A stretch of 64,000 nucleotides of DNA from Panopea generosa (Eukaryota; Mollusca; Bivalvia; Adapedonta; Hiatellidae). The stretch is from positions 51,769,419 to 51,833,418 of the forward strand of contig CM055911.1 in NCBI GenBank assembly GCA_029582155.1, read 5' to 3'. A program made the position numbers and the translations under genes. The notes below the pieces were generated by a model. That model had not been told where the DNA came from. It did no database searches and was given only the letters and a program-made list of their open reading frames with translations. Below, one piece after another: positions 1-11,209 of this stretch (within the stretch, counting starts at the first letter, position 1; each line of letters opens with the position of its first letter).

Positions 1-299
1 ACTCTTTAATAACTCTGGGGACTTGAAAGCCTTGTTGTTAAAAAGAAAACTATAGTTGGATCTTTATTAAGGCGTGAATCTTTATCAACGTAGTATGCTG
101 TAATTGTAATTATATAACCAGTTTGTCATTTGAAAAGAAAACACTTTATTTCCCTAGTGCCTCGTTTATAGTCTTATTACTACATAAAGGACATTTATCG
201 TGATATCGTTTGGCAAATAAGTTTCCTAATTCATGAACATGTAACATTCTTTATCTTCTTAAACAAAGTACAAGTGATCTAGAGATGTATATATGTTTT
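1..299. other. No recognisable feature
   Basis: AT-rich sequence leading into the satellite that starts near 300. I see no open frame, tRNA box or inverted repeat in it. Confidence 0.6.
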
Positions 300-805
300 T
301 TCCCTAGTGATTTAACTTAGAGCACCGTTATATAAATGTTCGCTCCGTGATTAAACCTAGCATAACGGTCCCACTTTTTTTCTAATATTGATTAATTTTA
401 GTATGTCGGTCTACAAATGGTCTTCTCGTGATTAAACCTAGCATAACGGTCTTACTTTATTCCCATAAACCTAGCATGACGGTCCCACTTTATTCCCTTA
501 TTGATTAATCTTAGTATGTCGGTCTACAAATGGTCTTCTCCTGGTTAAACCTAGCATAACGGTACCACTTTATTCTAATATTGATTGATCTTAGTATGTC
601 GGTCTACAAATGGTCTTCTCATGATTAATCCTAGCATAACGGTCCCACTTTATTCCCATATTGATTAATCTTAGTATGTCGGTCTACAAATGGTCTTCTC
701 GTGATTAAGCCTAGCATAACGGTCCCACTTTATTCTCATATTTATTAATCCTTGTAAATCGGTCTACAAATGGTATTCCCGTGATTAAACTTAGTTTGAC
801 GGCCT
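300..805. repeat. 80-bp satellite built from 40-bp half units
   Basis: The motif GCATAACGGT recurs at 360, 441, 474 (as GCATGACGGT), 554, 634 and 714, with a diverged copy near 794, so the main spacing is 80 bp. Each 80-bp unit has two related 40-bp halves. One reads GATTAAACCTAGCATAACGG and then a CCCACTTTATT stretch. The other reads GATTAATCTTAGTATGTCGG and then TCTACAAATGG. The shared skeleton GATTAA-TAG-AT-GGTC shows the unit is an old dimer. One 33-bp spacing (441 to 474) is an internal deletion or unequal exchange. There are about six units and no coding capacity. Confidence 0.9.
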
Positions 806-869
806 GTGTTTATAGCGAAGCCTCATTACACAGTTGGCATTTTTTCTATGTCTAAGAAAAACAAGTATA

Positions 870-1125
870 GGATTTCTACAGTGAAAAAAATCCACATAGG
901 AATGTTTTGAAGGTATGTTATTTTCATAGCAGGAAAGATACACTTTATTCTTCTGTCAATGACAGTGCAATTTTACCCTAAATCCTTTCAATAAGAAATA
1001 TTCATGAATAAATATTTAAAAGTCCTATAAAAGTCACCTTTTTACACCAGTGATGTCTTACTGCAGTTTATGCTATGCCAGATTTTGATCTACTGATCTA
1101 TAGCCAGAAATCACAGCCCCTAAGC
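870..1125 (+). repeat. Dispersed repeat K, copy 1
   Basis: Shares a mosaic of matches with 1985-2285 and 59895-60225. The best block reads CCTATAAAAGT, then an ACCAGTGATGTCTTA-type stretch, then GCTATGCCAG and CACAGCCCC. No terminal inverted repeats or A-tail are visible. The family is unidentified. Confidence 0.55.
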
Positions 1126-1452
1126 CACGACAAGTCGCGACAAGTTCCACAGCATTATTGGCAACTGAGACGGTTATATTTTTCTCAACAAAGATTATGA
1201 TGAGCCTATAGTTGGGTACATTTCTTATTAATTGGTGCAATGAAATTATCTATAACAGACAATCGGGACACTTAGCATGATGTAATTTAAACATGTCCAC
1301 AATATTTGATCATGCAATTTCAGCCATTCCATGAAGACAGATTGTGATTCTATGCTAGACTGTTACAAGTGTTAACATAAACAATAACAAATGTCAACCC
1401 TCCTGGCAACAGCTGACAATTTGTAAACTTTAGGTACATTGCTATAAATTGA
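1126..1452. other. No recognisable feature
   Basis: Spacer between repeat K and the SINE at 1453. Nothing supported was found. Confidence 0.5.
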
Positions 1453-1665
1453 GTGTGGAACGCGTGGTCCGGTGGTAGAGCACCGAACCCATGATCGGAG
1501 TGTCGTGGGTTCGATCTTGCACCACGGCTTTGTGTGATATCTTTGAGCAACACATTTCCGCATATGCTTAGTACTAGAGGTAACCAGGAAGACTTCGAGC
1601 GTGATCTGCCTAAATTGTAAGAACTTATTTCACAATCGAAGTAAGATAGATAAGTTTAAACTAAA
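1453..1665 (+). mobile_element. tRNA-derived SINE, family A, copy 1
   Basis: The head looks like a tRNA: an A-box-like GTGGTCCGGTGGTAGAGCAC near 1464 and a B box GGGTTCGATC near 1507. The body carries CCGCATATGCTTAGTACTAG and then ACCAGGAAGACTTCGAGCG. The 3' part (TTTCACAATCGAAGTAAG, then AAGTTTAAAC) is shared with the copy at 37575. Such elements are copied by LINE machinery and transcribed by RNA polymerase III. I cannot assign the superfamily by eye; the mollusc-wide RUDI group is a candidate. Confidence 0.8.
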
Positions 1666-1984
1666 CTATAAATAAAGTCCCTATTGCATATTGCCATGCA
1701 CTAATCATCACTTCTTTTCACAGCATCACTGATTAAAAAGCAAAACAAGTGATTTATACAAAGTAAAATTGATTTTGCTTGCTTTGCCATCAATACGATT
1801 GTGAAATATTTCTAAAATCCACCCATTTCTCTTAATGCGGCATCTGTAAACACTCACAATTGCCAAATTAGCTGCATCTGACAATATTTGCACATAAAAG
1901 TACGATGTATGTTACTGTGGCGCTTTTTTCATGCATTTGTTCATTTTGTCTCACTATACAGTTGAAATATGTTCTTTGTTCTAT
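1666..1984. other. No recognisable feature
   Basis: AT-rich spacer between the SINE and repeat K copy 2. Nothing supported was found. Confidence 0.5.
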
Positions 1985-2285
1985 AGAAAATAAGGTTCTA
2001 GGATCATGGAATAAAAAAAACATATATTTTTCTTTCCATATCAGGAATGTTTTAACATATAAAGAGTCATAATATCTGGTAGGTTGATCAGCTTGGTTTA
2101 TTTAAAGACAGTGAAATATCCTTTTTTAAAAAAGTAGTCCTTAAATGGTCGTCAATACATCTGTTAAAATCCTATAAAAGTTGGACGTTTTAAAACCAGT
2201 CTGGTCTTATTGCAGTATTTACTATGTCAGCTGTTGCTCTTCTAATATGCAGCAATAAAGCACAGCCACTACGAAACATGTTTAT
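1985..2285 (+). repeat. Dispersed repeat K, copy 2
   Basis: Aligns with 870-1125 and 59895-60225. Shared words include ATCAGGAATGTTTTAACAT, CTGTTAAAATCCTATAAAAG, ACTATGTCAGC and ATGCAGCAATA. It lies about 1.1 kb after copy 1 in the same orientation, so a local tandem duplication is possible. Confidence 0.55.
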
Positions 2286-3030
2286 AATAGTTCAAAACCA
2301 AATTACATACGACTATTCTTAAGCGCAAGAATCACGTAACCGTGACTGAAAAAGGGACGTAACTGTGTAGAGAGAAGTTAAACTTAGTACACAAATTCAA
2401 ATATTTCTACGTTTTCCGCGTATTATAAACTTGTCTCGAATAATTGAACTTAAACGGACAAAAAAACATTTTCACGTAAATTAGGAAATCCAGCTGTAGA
2501 CATAGCAAGTACATAGACACACACAATTCACCGTTAACTTCATCAGACTAATCATAACAAATAATAAGTACTGTACATATAAATTTAACAGATATTGTAA
2601 CAACATAAGGACGTACTTAATATACATATTTGCGAAAGGGAAAAAGAGAAGCTTATTTGCGTGATTGATCATTAAGTCCTGAGGAAAATGACATAACACA
2701 GTGAAGAACTTATCTATAATCAGAATAATGGGAATCAATATAATATTTATATATTGGAATGAACATACACGATACAGCAATTTACGAGTAACTAATGTCC
2801 GTGATGTTTTTATTCGAATATAATTTTGAGATAAGGGTTATTTAACTTACACATTTTTTTCTATATATTGTTTTTGTTCTGTACCATGATGCTAAGATAG
2901 ATTTGTGATTTTTAAACGATTTTCGTAGTTTTATATGAATCAGCGGCGTAATACCACTTTCAAAAGATTTCAGGTAATATATTATGGCATATCCAGTTTT
3001 ATTTAGTGGATTTATAACTCAGAGCGAATC
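2286..3030. other. No recognisable feature
   Basis: AT-rich. A 99-codon minus-strand frame at 2481-2780 has a hydrophobic, low-complexity product typical of chance frames here. Confidence 0.5.
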
Positions 3031-3105
3031 TTTATAGAACCATATTTCTTCTGCATGTAACTGGCAATTTATAGAACCACATTCCTTCTGCATGTAACTG
3101 GTAAT
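3031..3105. repeat. Two-copy 37-bp direct repeat
   Basis: TTTATAGAACCA starts at 3031 and again at 3068, followed both times by TTCTGCATGTAACTGG. It is a recent two-unit tandem duplication. Confidence 0.8.
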
Positions 3106-3448
3106 TAAGCAAGTTGCAAAAATTAGCGCTTTAAAAGTCATCTTTGTAACAATGCCAATATGAATTTGTTATGGTTATTGAAACATTTATTCATAATTAT
3201 ATTGTATTAACACTTTGTTAAGTACAAAGAGTGTTTCTGAATTAATGAATGGTAATGATGTTGGAATGATTAACAGCCTTATAAAGAAGAGATCATTAAG
3301 TGTATTGCCTTTACCTTTATAGCAATTTTGTATAATAACACATGTGTAAGCTGCACAAAATGTAAGCATATTTTCATGTATAGAAATTATACAATGCATG
3401 CCTTTAGTTTCATAATAAAATGTGTTGAAAATGGCATTAAACTCGATT
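3106..3448. other. No recognisable feature
   Basis: AT-rich spacer up to the poly-A run. Nothing supported was found. Confidence 0.5.
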
Positions 3449-3473
3449 AAAAAAAAAAAAAAAAAAAAAAAAA
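3449..3473 (+). repeat. Poly-A run of 25
   Basis: Uninterrupted A25 just 5' of repeat F. It is not at the 3' end of a recognisable SINE or processed transcript, so it is best read as a simple repeat. Confidence 0.9.
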
Positions 3474-3850
3474 GAATTTACTTTTATTCCCGTCTTCATT
3501 GCAGACTGATTTTCGTCTCTAACATTCACAATTTTAATTTAGAAATAAACATATTTCCCTATGCTATCTTTAACAGAAATCTAACGCTCGTAAGAACCAC
3601 AATGACAAAAAAACGATAATGATTATTCACGACGGAAACGTTATTGACACTCTGACTTATACCATCATAACAATAGGCTGAATTCTTCATTTGACAGGCA
3701 GCGTTAGTGTAAATGACTTATAACATCATAACAAAAGGCTGAAGCCTTCATTTGACAGGCAGCGTTGGTGTAAAGCAAACGTCATGTTATAAACAGTTAG
3801 AGAGAGAGAGTTCATTTCCAATTAAGGAAATGGTGATAGTCTGTAACTTG
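3474..3850 (+). repeat. Dispersed repeat F, copy 1
   Basis: Aligns with 12190-12500 over CTTCATTGCAGACTGATTT, AACATATTTCCCTATG and the block ending GAGAGTTCATTTCC. Inside it a 61-bp segment (TGACTTATACCATCATAACA) is duplicated in tandem, starting at 3653 and 3714. Copy 2 has a single version of that segment. Confidence 0.7.
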
Positions 3851-3888
3851 TGAGTTGTTAGTTTTGTTACTTATACTCATATATATGG

Positions 3889-4075
3889 TGTCTTCGGTGG
3901 CCGGGTGGTCTAACGCGCTGTTTTAAGATCACTTATCTTTCATCACTAAGGTAGTAGGTTCGAATCCAACTCGAAACTTAATGTGAGAGAGTTAGTCAGT
4001 TACTTTGTGAACGACGGTGGTTTCTACTCAGATCTTTTCCGAGGTATTCCTCCACCAATAAAACTGGATATAGCA
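3889..4075 (+). mobile_element. tRNA-Leu-type SINE, copy 1
   Basis: The head reads TCTTCGGTGGCCGGGTGGTC then TAACGCGCTG, very like the D arm of animal tRNA-Leu. A long variable-arm region follows, then the B box GGTTCGAATCC near 3958. The body contains GAACGACGGTGGTTTCTACT, a variant of the GGTTCTACYCAG core seen in the other SINE families of this window, and ends near ACCAATAAAACTGGATATAGC. Confidence 0.85.
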
Positions 4076-4535
4076 TATATAACCTGAATTCACAATTTCA
4101 TTTTAACATTTACAATGTATATTAAATTAAATATGACTACAATATAAACACATAGATAATAGACGCATTAACAGTAAAACATTATATATAAAAAAAATGA
4201 ATGGGGTTTAACGCCATTTTTAACACATTTCAGGCTATATATCTTAGCATAAAAGGAAAGAAATATACATGTTCCTAAATCTCATATGACATCGCATTCT
4301 ATAGGCGGTCCCACAGAATGGAACAAGCTAACAACATCAATATGCAATTCAAAATCAGTTTTTTAAGGCAAACTTGCTGTCTAGTACAACATAAGCACAA
4401 GTACATACCATAGACCTTTATTAAGTCTAATAACATGTAATCATGTAATCAAACCATACTATTTTAAATGCGTTTAAATTATCAAATTGTTTTTATACGA
4501 TATTTCGCACATCTGAATTATCTGTGCTTTTTAAT
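4076..4535. other. AT-rich spacer with a short SINE-tail-like motif
   Basis: The motif GGGGTTTAACGCCATTTTTA near 4204 is echoed by GGGGTTTATCGCCATTTTTT near 34031. Otherwise nothing is recognised. Confidence 0.4.
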
Positions 4536-4539
4536 TTTT

Positions 4540-6240
4540 AAGCAGAGTGTTACTGCTTACACTTTCGTTTGTCTTAGAGGTATCATTTGGGGCATCATTT
4601 TATAGCATTAGCTATCATTTCGCACGTCGATTCTTAAATGGTTATGACATGTTCTTTATTAGTTTTGTTTGCAGCTGTATTTTCCAAGCAATTATTTCAT
4701 TCGTTTCATTCTCTTAAGAAAAGATATATAGCATGTTAGCATAATCAATATATAATTACAGCTCAGGAAAAGCATGTTGCAACTGCAGAACATTTTGAGT
4801 ACCAAACTAATTATTTTTCATTCATATATAAATTATATTGATTTTCATGGCATAAGTAATTGTAAAGTTTATTTTCCTAATATATTATACACATGTTGTA
4901 GCTGCTGTTTGCCTACGTAGTTTGATACAAAATCAAGTATACAGCATTGCTATTCTATTTGTCTTAAGCAATTCTGAATAGCTTTATCAAAACAGTGCGA
5001 TATGAGAGGTTTCTAAAGCTCTGGGCAGCGTTTCACAAAGTAACTTACGATAAAAATCGACGTAAGTCAATTTGACAATTACTCCGTTGTGTCTTCTAAT
5101 TTTGATCGACATTTGAAATGATTGTATTTTCAGAAAATATATAACTTTCGGCATGATTTCAGCCAATTTGGCTTCATTTTGATGAAAATTAAACATATTA
5201 TGAATGATTGTGGTTTTACATTTCAGACGATTTTTGTCGTAAGTATTTTTGTGACGTAAGTCAATTTGACAATTTCTCCGTTGTGTGTCTAAATTTTGAA
5301 CGACATTTAAAATGATTGAATTTTTAGAAAAAAAAATGTAATTTTCTGCATCATTTGAGCCAAAGTGTCTTTATTTGGATGAAAATTAAAAATATTATGA
5401 ATAATTGTTGGTTTACACTTACGACAATTGTTTTTGTGAAACACATTCCTGATTGTTTCATATACAGACAATAGCATTATAGGTTTATTAATTCTTAATA
5501 CTTTCTATATGTTTATCAGGAATGGAAATAATTTGTTTTCGTCAGATTTGCTTAATAATTTGTTGTTATTGTAATTTAAGACAGTGCTTGACAAGGGAAT
5601 TTCTAAAGCAAAACTAGTCTTTGAACTTCTCTATATAACATAGATTATTCAGCATAATTAATTTTCAGAGAAATTACAAGTTGCCAATAATTGTATAATA
5701 CATACAGGAATCTGTTTTATGGACATTTTGCATGAATGGACACATTTTTATAAGCAAGGAATGAATATCAACAGATCAACGGTTGGATTAATTTGGACTT
5801 AAGTATAAAAAAATAAGAAACATACTGAAAAGATTGTCACTTTGGCATTTGCATCACAATGTCATGTATGGAATGTTGACAAAAATATCCAATTTGAATT
5901 CTAAAAAGCAGTTAAAAGTCATTGTAATTTAATTGCATTTTGCACAATAAAATACTGTATTTATACAATTTTTTATATGTTTACATTAAGTATCATACAT
6001 TGTAAGAATCAATAAAATTCCTAGCCAGTAAACGATGTTTATTACTGAGAAAAAATATAATATTTCTATATCAATGTTTCTTGTTACATATTTCATTCAG
6101 TATATTGACATATAAATATAATGTTGTTGCCATCGGGGAAACGATTAAAATAATAAAAACAATTATAAACCCTTAAAATGTTATATATATTTTGAATATA
6201 CTCCATAGTACTACGGCCGTGACATAGATATGTTGGGATT
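4540..6240 (+). repeat. 1.7-kb duplicated block, copy 1
   Basis: Aligns co-linearly with 6330-8860. Matching landmarks are GACATGTTCTTTATTAGTTT, AAGAAAAGATATATAGCATG, TTGATTTTCATGGCATAA, GCTGCTGTTTGCCT, AATACATACAGGAA, GGAATGAATATCAACAGATC, and a final block with ATTTCATTCAGTATATTGAC and a GTGACATAGATATG stretch. Copy 1 contains a MITE dimer (5025-5447) that copy 2 lacks. The age is old, with many scattered substitutions and small gaps. Confidence 0.8.
5025..5447 (+). mobile_element. Dimeric MITE of the GCGTTTCACAAA family
   Basis: Left end GCAGCGTTTCACAAAGTAAC, right end GTTTTTGTGAAACACATT; these are inverted copies of the same terminus. The interior holds two successive copies of the unit, since CGTAAGTCAATTTGACAATT occurs near 5060 and again near 5256. 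Putative duplicated flanks TCTGG and CCTGA match only partly. It is a non-autonomous DNA transposon with no coding capacity; the related single copy at 18528-18755 is better preserved. Confidence 0.85.
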
Positions 6241-6329
6241 ATTCAAAACAGATAAATTTAACCCAAAACCATTTTGCGGCTGCTTCATTGCAATTGGGAC
6301 TTTATGACTTTGTGCCTTTTTTTTTTTAG

Positions 6330-8860
6330 CAGAAATAGAATATCGAATAACCGAGCATTTCATGTCATTAGATAACATTTTGCATGTCATCCTAAAACAG
6401 TTATGAGATGTTCTTTATTACTTTCGTTTGAAGCTCTATTTTTCATACAATTATTTCTCTCGGTTTATTCTCTAGAGAAAAGATATAGAGCATGTTAGCA
6501 ATATCAATATAATTGCCGTGCAGGAAAGGCTTGGTGCCATTGCAGAACGTTTTGTGCCAAAATAATTTATAAAGAGCTTAGATATCCGCAAATAGAGAAT
6601 CGTACGTATTGGCAAATATGCATTATTTGCAATTTCACTAATTAACGGAGTGATTACCATATACGTTAGCGTTGCTATGGTAGTAGCTAATTAGATAATT
6701 AATATTATATGTACATTGTATTGATTTTCATGGCATAATCTAAAGTAAAGTTTATTTTTCTAATATATAATCGAAGCTGCCGTTTGCCTGCAACACTTGA
6801 ATCAATTATTATCAAAAATGTACACTACAATGGCAGCTTAAAAAATATTGCTCTTTATTTATCTTATAGGCAATTATGAATAGCTTGGACAATACTATTT
6901 GATAGAAGATATTTTTGGAATTAAATTTGTTTTATGTAAAGGCAATAAAATTCTAGGTTCAGTAATTGTCTTCATATTCTTTATAAGTACATCTGAAATG
7001 GAATTTTATATAGTCAACACTCAAGTGTGCCGACCCGGGGCTTCTTCCAGGACTATTTGACGGAGAGATTTAAAACACAACAAATACTTGATTCTCATTA
7101 GATATGTTTACTTATTGTTATAGTGATTTGTAACTTGACAATGAAATTTTTAAATCAAAACTGCCCTTGAATTTCTCTATAAAACATAATGTATCTTGCT
7201 CAATTAAGTTTTCAGAGAAACCACAAGGAGCCAATATCTGAATAATACATACAGGAACTTATTTTATGGATCTTTAGCATGTATGAACACATTTTTGTAA
7301 GCGCAAGGAATGAATATCAACGGATCAACGGTAGGAATAAATTGGACTGAAGTAAAGTGATATCGTGATTGAAGTAATAAAGAAAAATATTGATAATTTT
7401 GTAATTAACTTTTCAGATGAGGTATCAAGAATGATAATATCGCAGTCGTTTTTAATCATTTAAACCTCATTTCCGTTCATCCATATTAAGCGTGCAGCAT
7501 TGGTACCAGGAGAATTATCAAATTTCGACAAAAAAGTCCACTTTGACTCCTAGACGGTGTTATATTAATGTGATTAAATGTGTTTATACAATTATTTTAC
7601 TTTTTTAACGTTATCAAAGTCAGCTATTGTGCTTACCTATGGATAGAAAATGTAAACGTAACCTTGTGTAAAGCCCCAACTACCATATAAAAGCCGCAAG
7701 ATGACCTTTGGGCAGGTTTTATATAATTCAGTGCATGATTTAAATCAGAGAATCCTATTTCAAAATGTTACATTCATCAATGCATTATTTTTGTTACAAT
7801 GCTGCATACCACTAGATTATTGTTTTAATACATTAAATTGGCAAAACAAAATAATTTTCAAAAAGTGTTTGTTATAATAACTTTAACTCCAACTGCCTAA
7901 ATTTGCGGGATATGCACTCTATACACACGGATCAGTGTTTATTCACCATCAGCAGATAGCCTAGTGTAGTGATGTAATTTGATAGTCTCTTACAAATACT
8001 TACTACCCTGCCGGTAAATGTTGTGAGTTTAACGTAGAATGCTCACGACAATTTGAAACAATTTAGAAATATACATTGGTGTAAAAAACACGTTTTCTGT
8101 CTGAATTTACACAAAGCAAAGGACTTAAATAAGGAACTTTTTACAATATCTTCTGGAAATTTTGTTGTCAAAAAATACTTCTTGGTTGGCTTTTAGAGTT
8201 GTTTTATTCAATCAGAAATATGGAAACAATTATTTTGGCTTTTACTTTAAAATAATGACAATAATGTGACATGAATACACAATGCGGATGTCTTGTCTTA
8301 TATCAAGCGATGATTCCCACGTGTTACAGATGATGAAATATGCATGAGCTGTCGCTTTTAATGCTTTTCTTGATCACCTCTCAACTATATGAAGATAGCA
8401 TTTGGCAGACATAGATACTGTTGTTTAGAAAGGGAAAGTAATAAATGTAAATATACTTGTACGGAAACTCTGAAAATGTTATAACATTCAAAAAATATAC
8501 TGGTATAAAATATAAAACATACTTTAGAATACTACGTTTGTAAAAAATATTTGTTTAAACTGTTCTTTTAATATCCTTTGACGCCACGAATATAAAAGTT
8601 TAATATATTTTTGAGGTCTACGTTTGTGATTATATATGTTTGATATGTTCTTTTAATATACTTCGACATCATTTACAAAATATGTCATGTTTCATATTTC
8701 ATCCAGTATATTTACAAACAAATATCATGTTGCTGCGACCGAGGAAACAAATATAGAAAACAAATAAAAAACCTTAAATATAATATAAATGTTGACTAAA
8801 CTTTTAAGTATTGCGAACGTGAAACATGTATAGATATGTTTGAATTGGTCTTTTAATATT
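6330..8860 (+). repeat. 1.7-kb duplicated block, copy 2 with insertions
   Basis: Co-linear with 4540-6240, but enlarged by about 1 kb between roughly 7610 and 8670. That insert includes dispersed repeat D copy 1. The last shared block (8680-8850) corresponds to 6060-6240. The site matching the MITE insertion of copy 1 (near 6945) is unoccupied. Confidence 0.75.
7665..8035 (+). repeat. Dispersed repeat D, copy 1
   Basis: About 370 bp shared with 44025-44335 and 48455-48805. Landmarks are TATAAAAGCCGCAAG, TATAATTCAGTGCATGATT, AAAAAGTGTTTGTTATAAT, GATATGCACTCTATACACAC, ATTCACCATCAGCAGATAGC and GTAATTTGATAGTCTC. All three copies are on the plus strand. No terminal inverted repeats, A-tail or tRNA boxes were seen, so the class is unknown. 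Confidence 0.8.
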
Positions 8861-8880
8861 CTTCGACGCTATTTACAAGA
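8550..8880 (+). repeat. Three-copy degenerate direct repeat
   Basis: TGTTCTTTTAATATCCTTTG, TGTTCTTTTAATATACTTCG and GGTCTTTTAATATTCTTCG recur, each followed by a related ACGCC/ACATC stretch. Spacing is irregular (about 85 and 200 bp). It lies inside the end of the duplicated block. Confidence 0.6.
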
Positions 8881-8922
8881 GACTCATATTACAAGTGGCA
8901 TCCAGTTAACTACAAACGTAGC

Positions 8923-9099
8923 CAGTCAAACCTATCTAAGTGGTCACCTCTTTTCAGCAGCCACTTGTCTAAAGCAGCCATATTTGCTATTTTCCATTTC
9001 TATGTTTCCAGAGCAAATGAACCTGTATTAAGCAAGATTCTGTATTAAAGGTCACTTTTGCTTCTTCCTTTAACAGGCTGCTTAAGACAGATTTGACTG
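8923..9099. mobile_element. 177-bp MITE with CAGTCAAA ends
   Basis: Left end CAGTCAAACCTATCTAAG and right end CTTAAGACAGATTTGACTG are imperfect inverted repeats. The left end has TA two bases upstream (8919-8920) and TA directly follows the right end (9100-9101), consistent with TA target duplication of Tc1/mariner-type elements. The interior keeps AGTGGTCACC and AAAGGTCACTTTTGC inverted arms. It has no coding capacity. A chance open frame at 8840-9031 runs through it. Confidence 0.8.
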
Positions 9100-9104
9100 T
9101 ATAC

Positions 9105-10030
9105 GATACAATGCTTTTGAATTAACCCGTCATTTTTTCTCTTAAAAGTCTGCTCGCCTAGAATATAAACGAATTTCGGAGAACTTTGCTCATCAAATTG
9201 ATATATTTAAATTGCTATGTTTAGTAGGTTTCAACGCCATTTATAGCACGTGCTATGTATTTTATAGTACTACATCAATAAAATATATTTGTGACAGTTG
9301 CTTGTAATGGATTTTCAGCTTCCCAATAAGACACAGATATAATTAAGTTAACAGATTTCGATAATATTACATTGTTTATATCTCACGGGGGTTTTAATTT
9401 AAGAGCACTTTAAACCAGATATCTGATTAAAATTCTGTTACCAAGTAATTATAACATTTTTATCAATTGTACAATGTTAACAATTGAAATCGATTATCTA
9501 TGTAAGCTATTTAGAGTATTCTTTTTATTAAGACTATTTTTATTAAGACGCATTTGACAGACCATGTCTTGTGTCACGATGAGCGCTATAGCTCTGTAGT
9601 TGGAATAGTATCAATGCTGTAATTGATGTAAGAGATGTTCTTTTTGTTACTAACCTACACGTTTCACGTGCATAATTGTGACTAAAGAATCGCATCAAAC
9701 ACGTAGCCATTTTGTCGGCATTGTAGACAATGCTGCATTTTAAAACCATTGTACTGCTACATGTATATAATACGGAGTAGGCCGTTTATTTATTACACAC
9801 ATTGAACGTATTTTTTTTTGGGTATGAAAAAAGAAAAGACATTAACACTGCATTCGATTTCTAACTACGTGTATTTTTTCCAGTGTCCAAATACATGTAG
9901 ATTTTTATATCTAAAATGTTTTATAGTCAGGGATCGCCATTTTGGACTGATCAAATTAATTTAAAAGACTGATAGCTTGGCTTTACTCAATATTCCTATG
10001 CCTTCGTATTATGATTGATATTATTGTACC
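9105..10030. other. No recognisable feature
   Basis: AT-rich. It includes the short palindromic word CACGTTTCACGTG near 9659. No supported gene was found. Confidence 0.5.
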
Positions 10031-10109
10031 GCTTGGTTTATTTTACGCAACATTTTTTAAAAAACTGACATACTGAAAGGTCCACAATATTTTTTTTCTG
10101 CTTGCATAC

Positions 10110-10200
10110 ATAAAATACATGAAAGAAATGAAATTCGAGGAATAAAAAGTAGTCCCTGTCGCGTATGATCATTTTGGCGGTGATCAACACTGCAATTATC
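10110..10200 (+). repeat. Dispersed repeat L, copy 1
   Basis: Positions 10148-10185 are identical over 38 bp to 46548-46585. The shared core includes CCCTGTCGCGTATGATCATT and TTTGGCGGTGATC. A third, more diverged copy lies on the minus strand at 52845-52915. Confidence 0.75.
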
Positions 10201-10204
10201 TATG

Positions 10205-10714
10205 ACGAATAAACATGATATTGACAGTACTGACCTATGATGTATCTCCCACCCATACATATGTGTGGAAGTAATACATGATTTGTATTAATAAGCTGTG
10301 TCTCGCGCAGCTGAACCGCCTAAAAGATCCCTGTAACGAAGATTAATAAGGTACACCCATGGCGGATCAAGGATTACAGTTTGATGGGTAGACGGATACA
10401 ACACAAAATCTGATCGGGCACACGTGATTTTCGGTAGAAATATTGTGGAATTGAGCAAAATAATGAGGCGTACACGGGCTTTTTGAATAGTAAAGCCGTC
10501 ACTGTGTAGCACTTTCTAACAGTATATATACTTGACATCAGCAAAATCACATGCATATAAACAACACATAAACAAACAACAAAGCAAACAACCATTCACA
10601 TCAAGATCTAAGTTCTGTATAAGGCTACCACTTAATCATAAGCAAGTTGAAACTGATAATAAGTATGTATCATACGACTGAACCTCGACGGAAATATAGC
10701 ACTGGTATATGTCT
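10205..10714. other. No recognisable feature
   Basis: Mixed-composition DNA. Two overlapping minus-strand frames of about 74 codons read as chance products. No tRNA boxes or inverted repeats were seen. Confidence 0.5.
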
Positions 10715-11160
10715 TACTTATGAATTACTTCCCTTACATGACGGTAGCAAGATTCTTACGCACAATAAATTACAGCTGTATAAAGTGTTAAAATGCATAA
10801 AATGTCCTAATTATTTGTGCAAATGGGAACATTGGAACATTTTCATGATTTTTGCTAAGTTTGGATAACATTGGTAACTGTTTGATGAAGCTATAACAGT
10901 TTAAAGATGCGTAGAATGGGCAGAATTGTCAAAAATGAAGGGTGCCATCAAACCATCAAAATTGTGAAAAAGCAACATGGTCAACCCCATTTTTTTTCTG
11001 CACAATTGGACCAAGTTAGGACTATCTATGGAAACAAGACACTTTTAGAACCATACGTAATGTATTCAGTGTCAAGAAGTGCATTTCTCTATAAGTAGAA
11101 CAGTACAAAATTAATTATTTTGTGAGACATATATTGACTATTGCTAGTTTTATCCATGAT
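10715..11160 (+). repeat. Dispersed repeat I, copy 1
   Basis: Co-linear with 27570-27990. Landmarks are TTACTTCCCTTAC, GGAACATTTTCATGA, GATGAAGCTATAACAGTTTA, AAAGATGCGTA, AAATTGTGAAAAAGCAA, TAATGTATTCAGTGTC and AGAAGTGCATTTCTCTATA. It is unidentified; short open frames in both copies are not conserved in sequence, so I do not call a protein. Confidence 0.75.
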
Positions 11161-11209
11161 AGTTTAAGCGTATTTGTAACGTTTCTGTGCTTGATTGATT
11201 AAATATTTA

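Noticed and set aside
3449-3473. A-tail of a retroposed transcript
   Set aside because: No upstream element or target duplication could be seen; the sequence 5' of it is unrelated to any repeat found.
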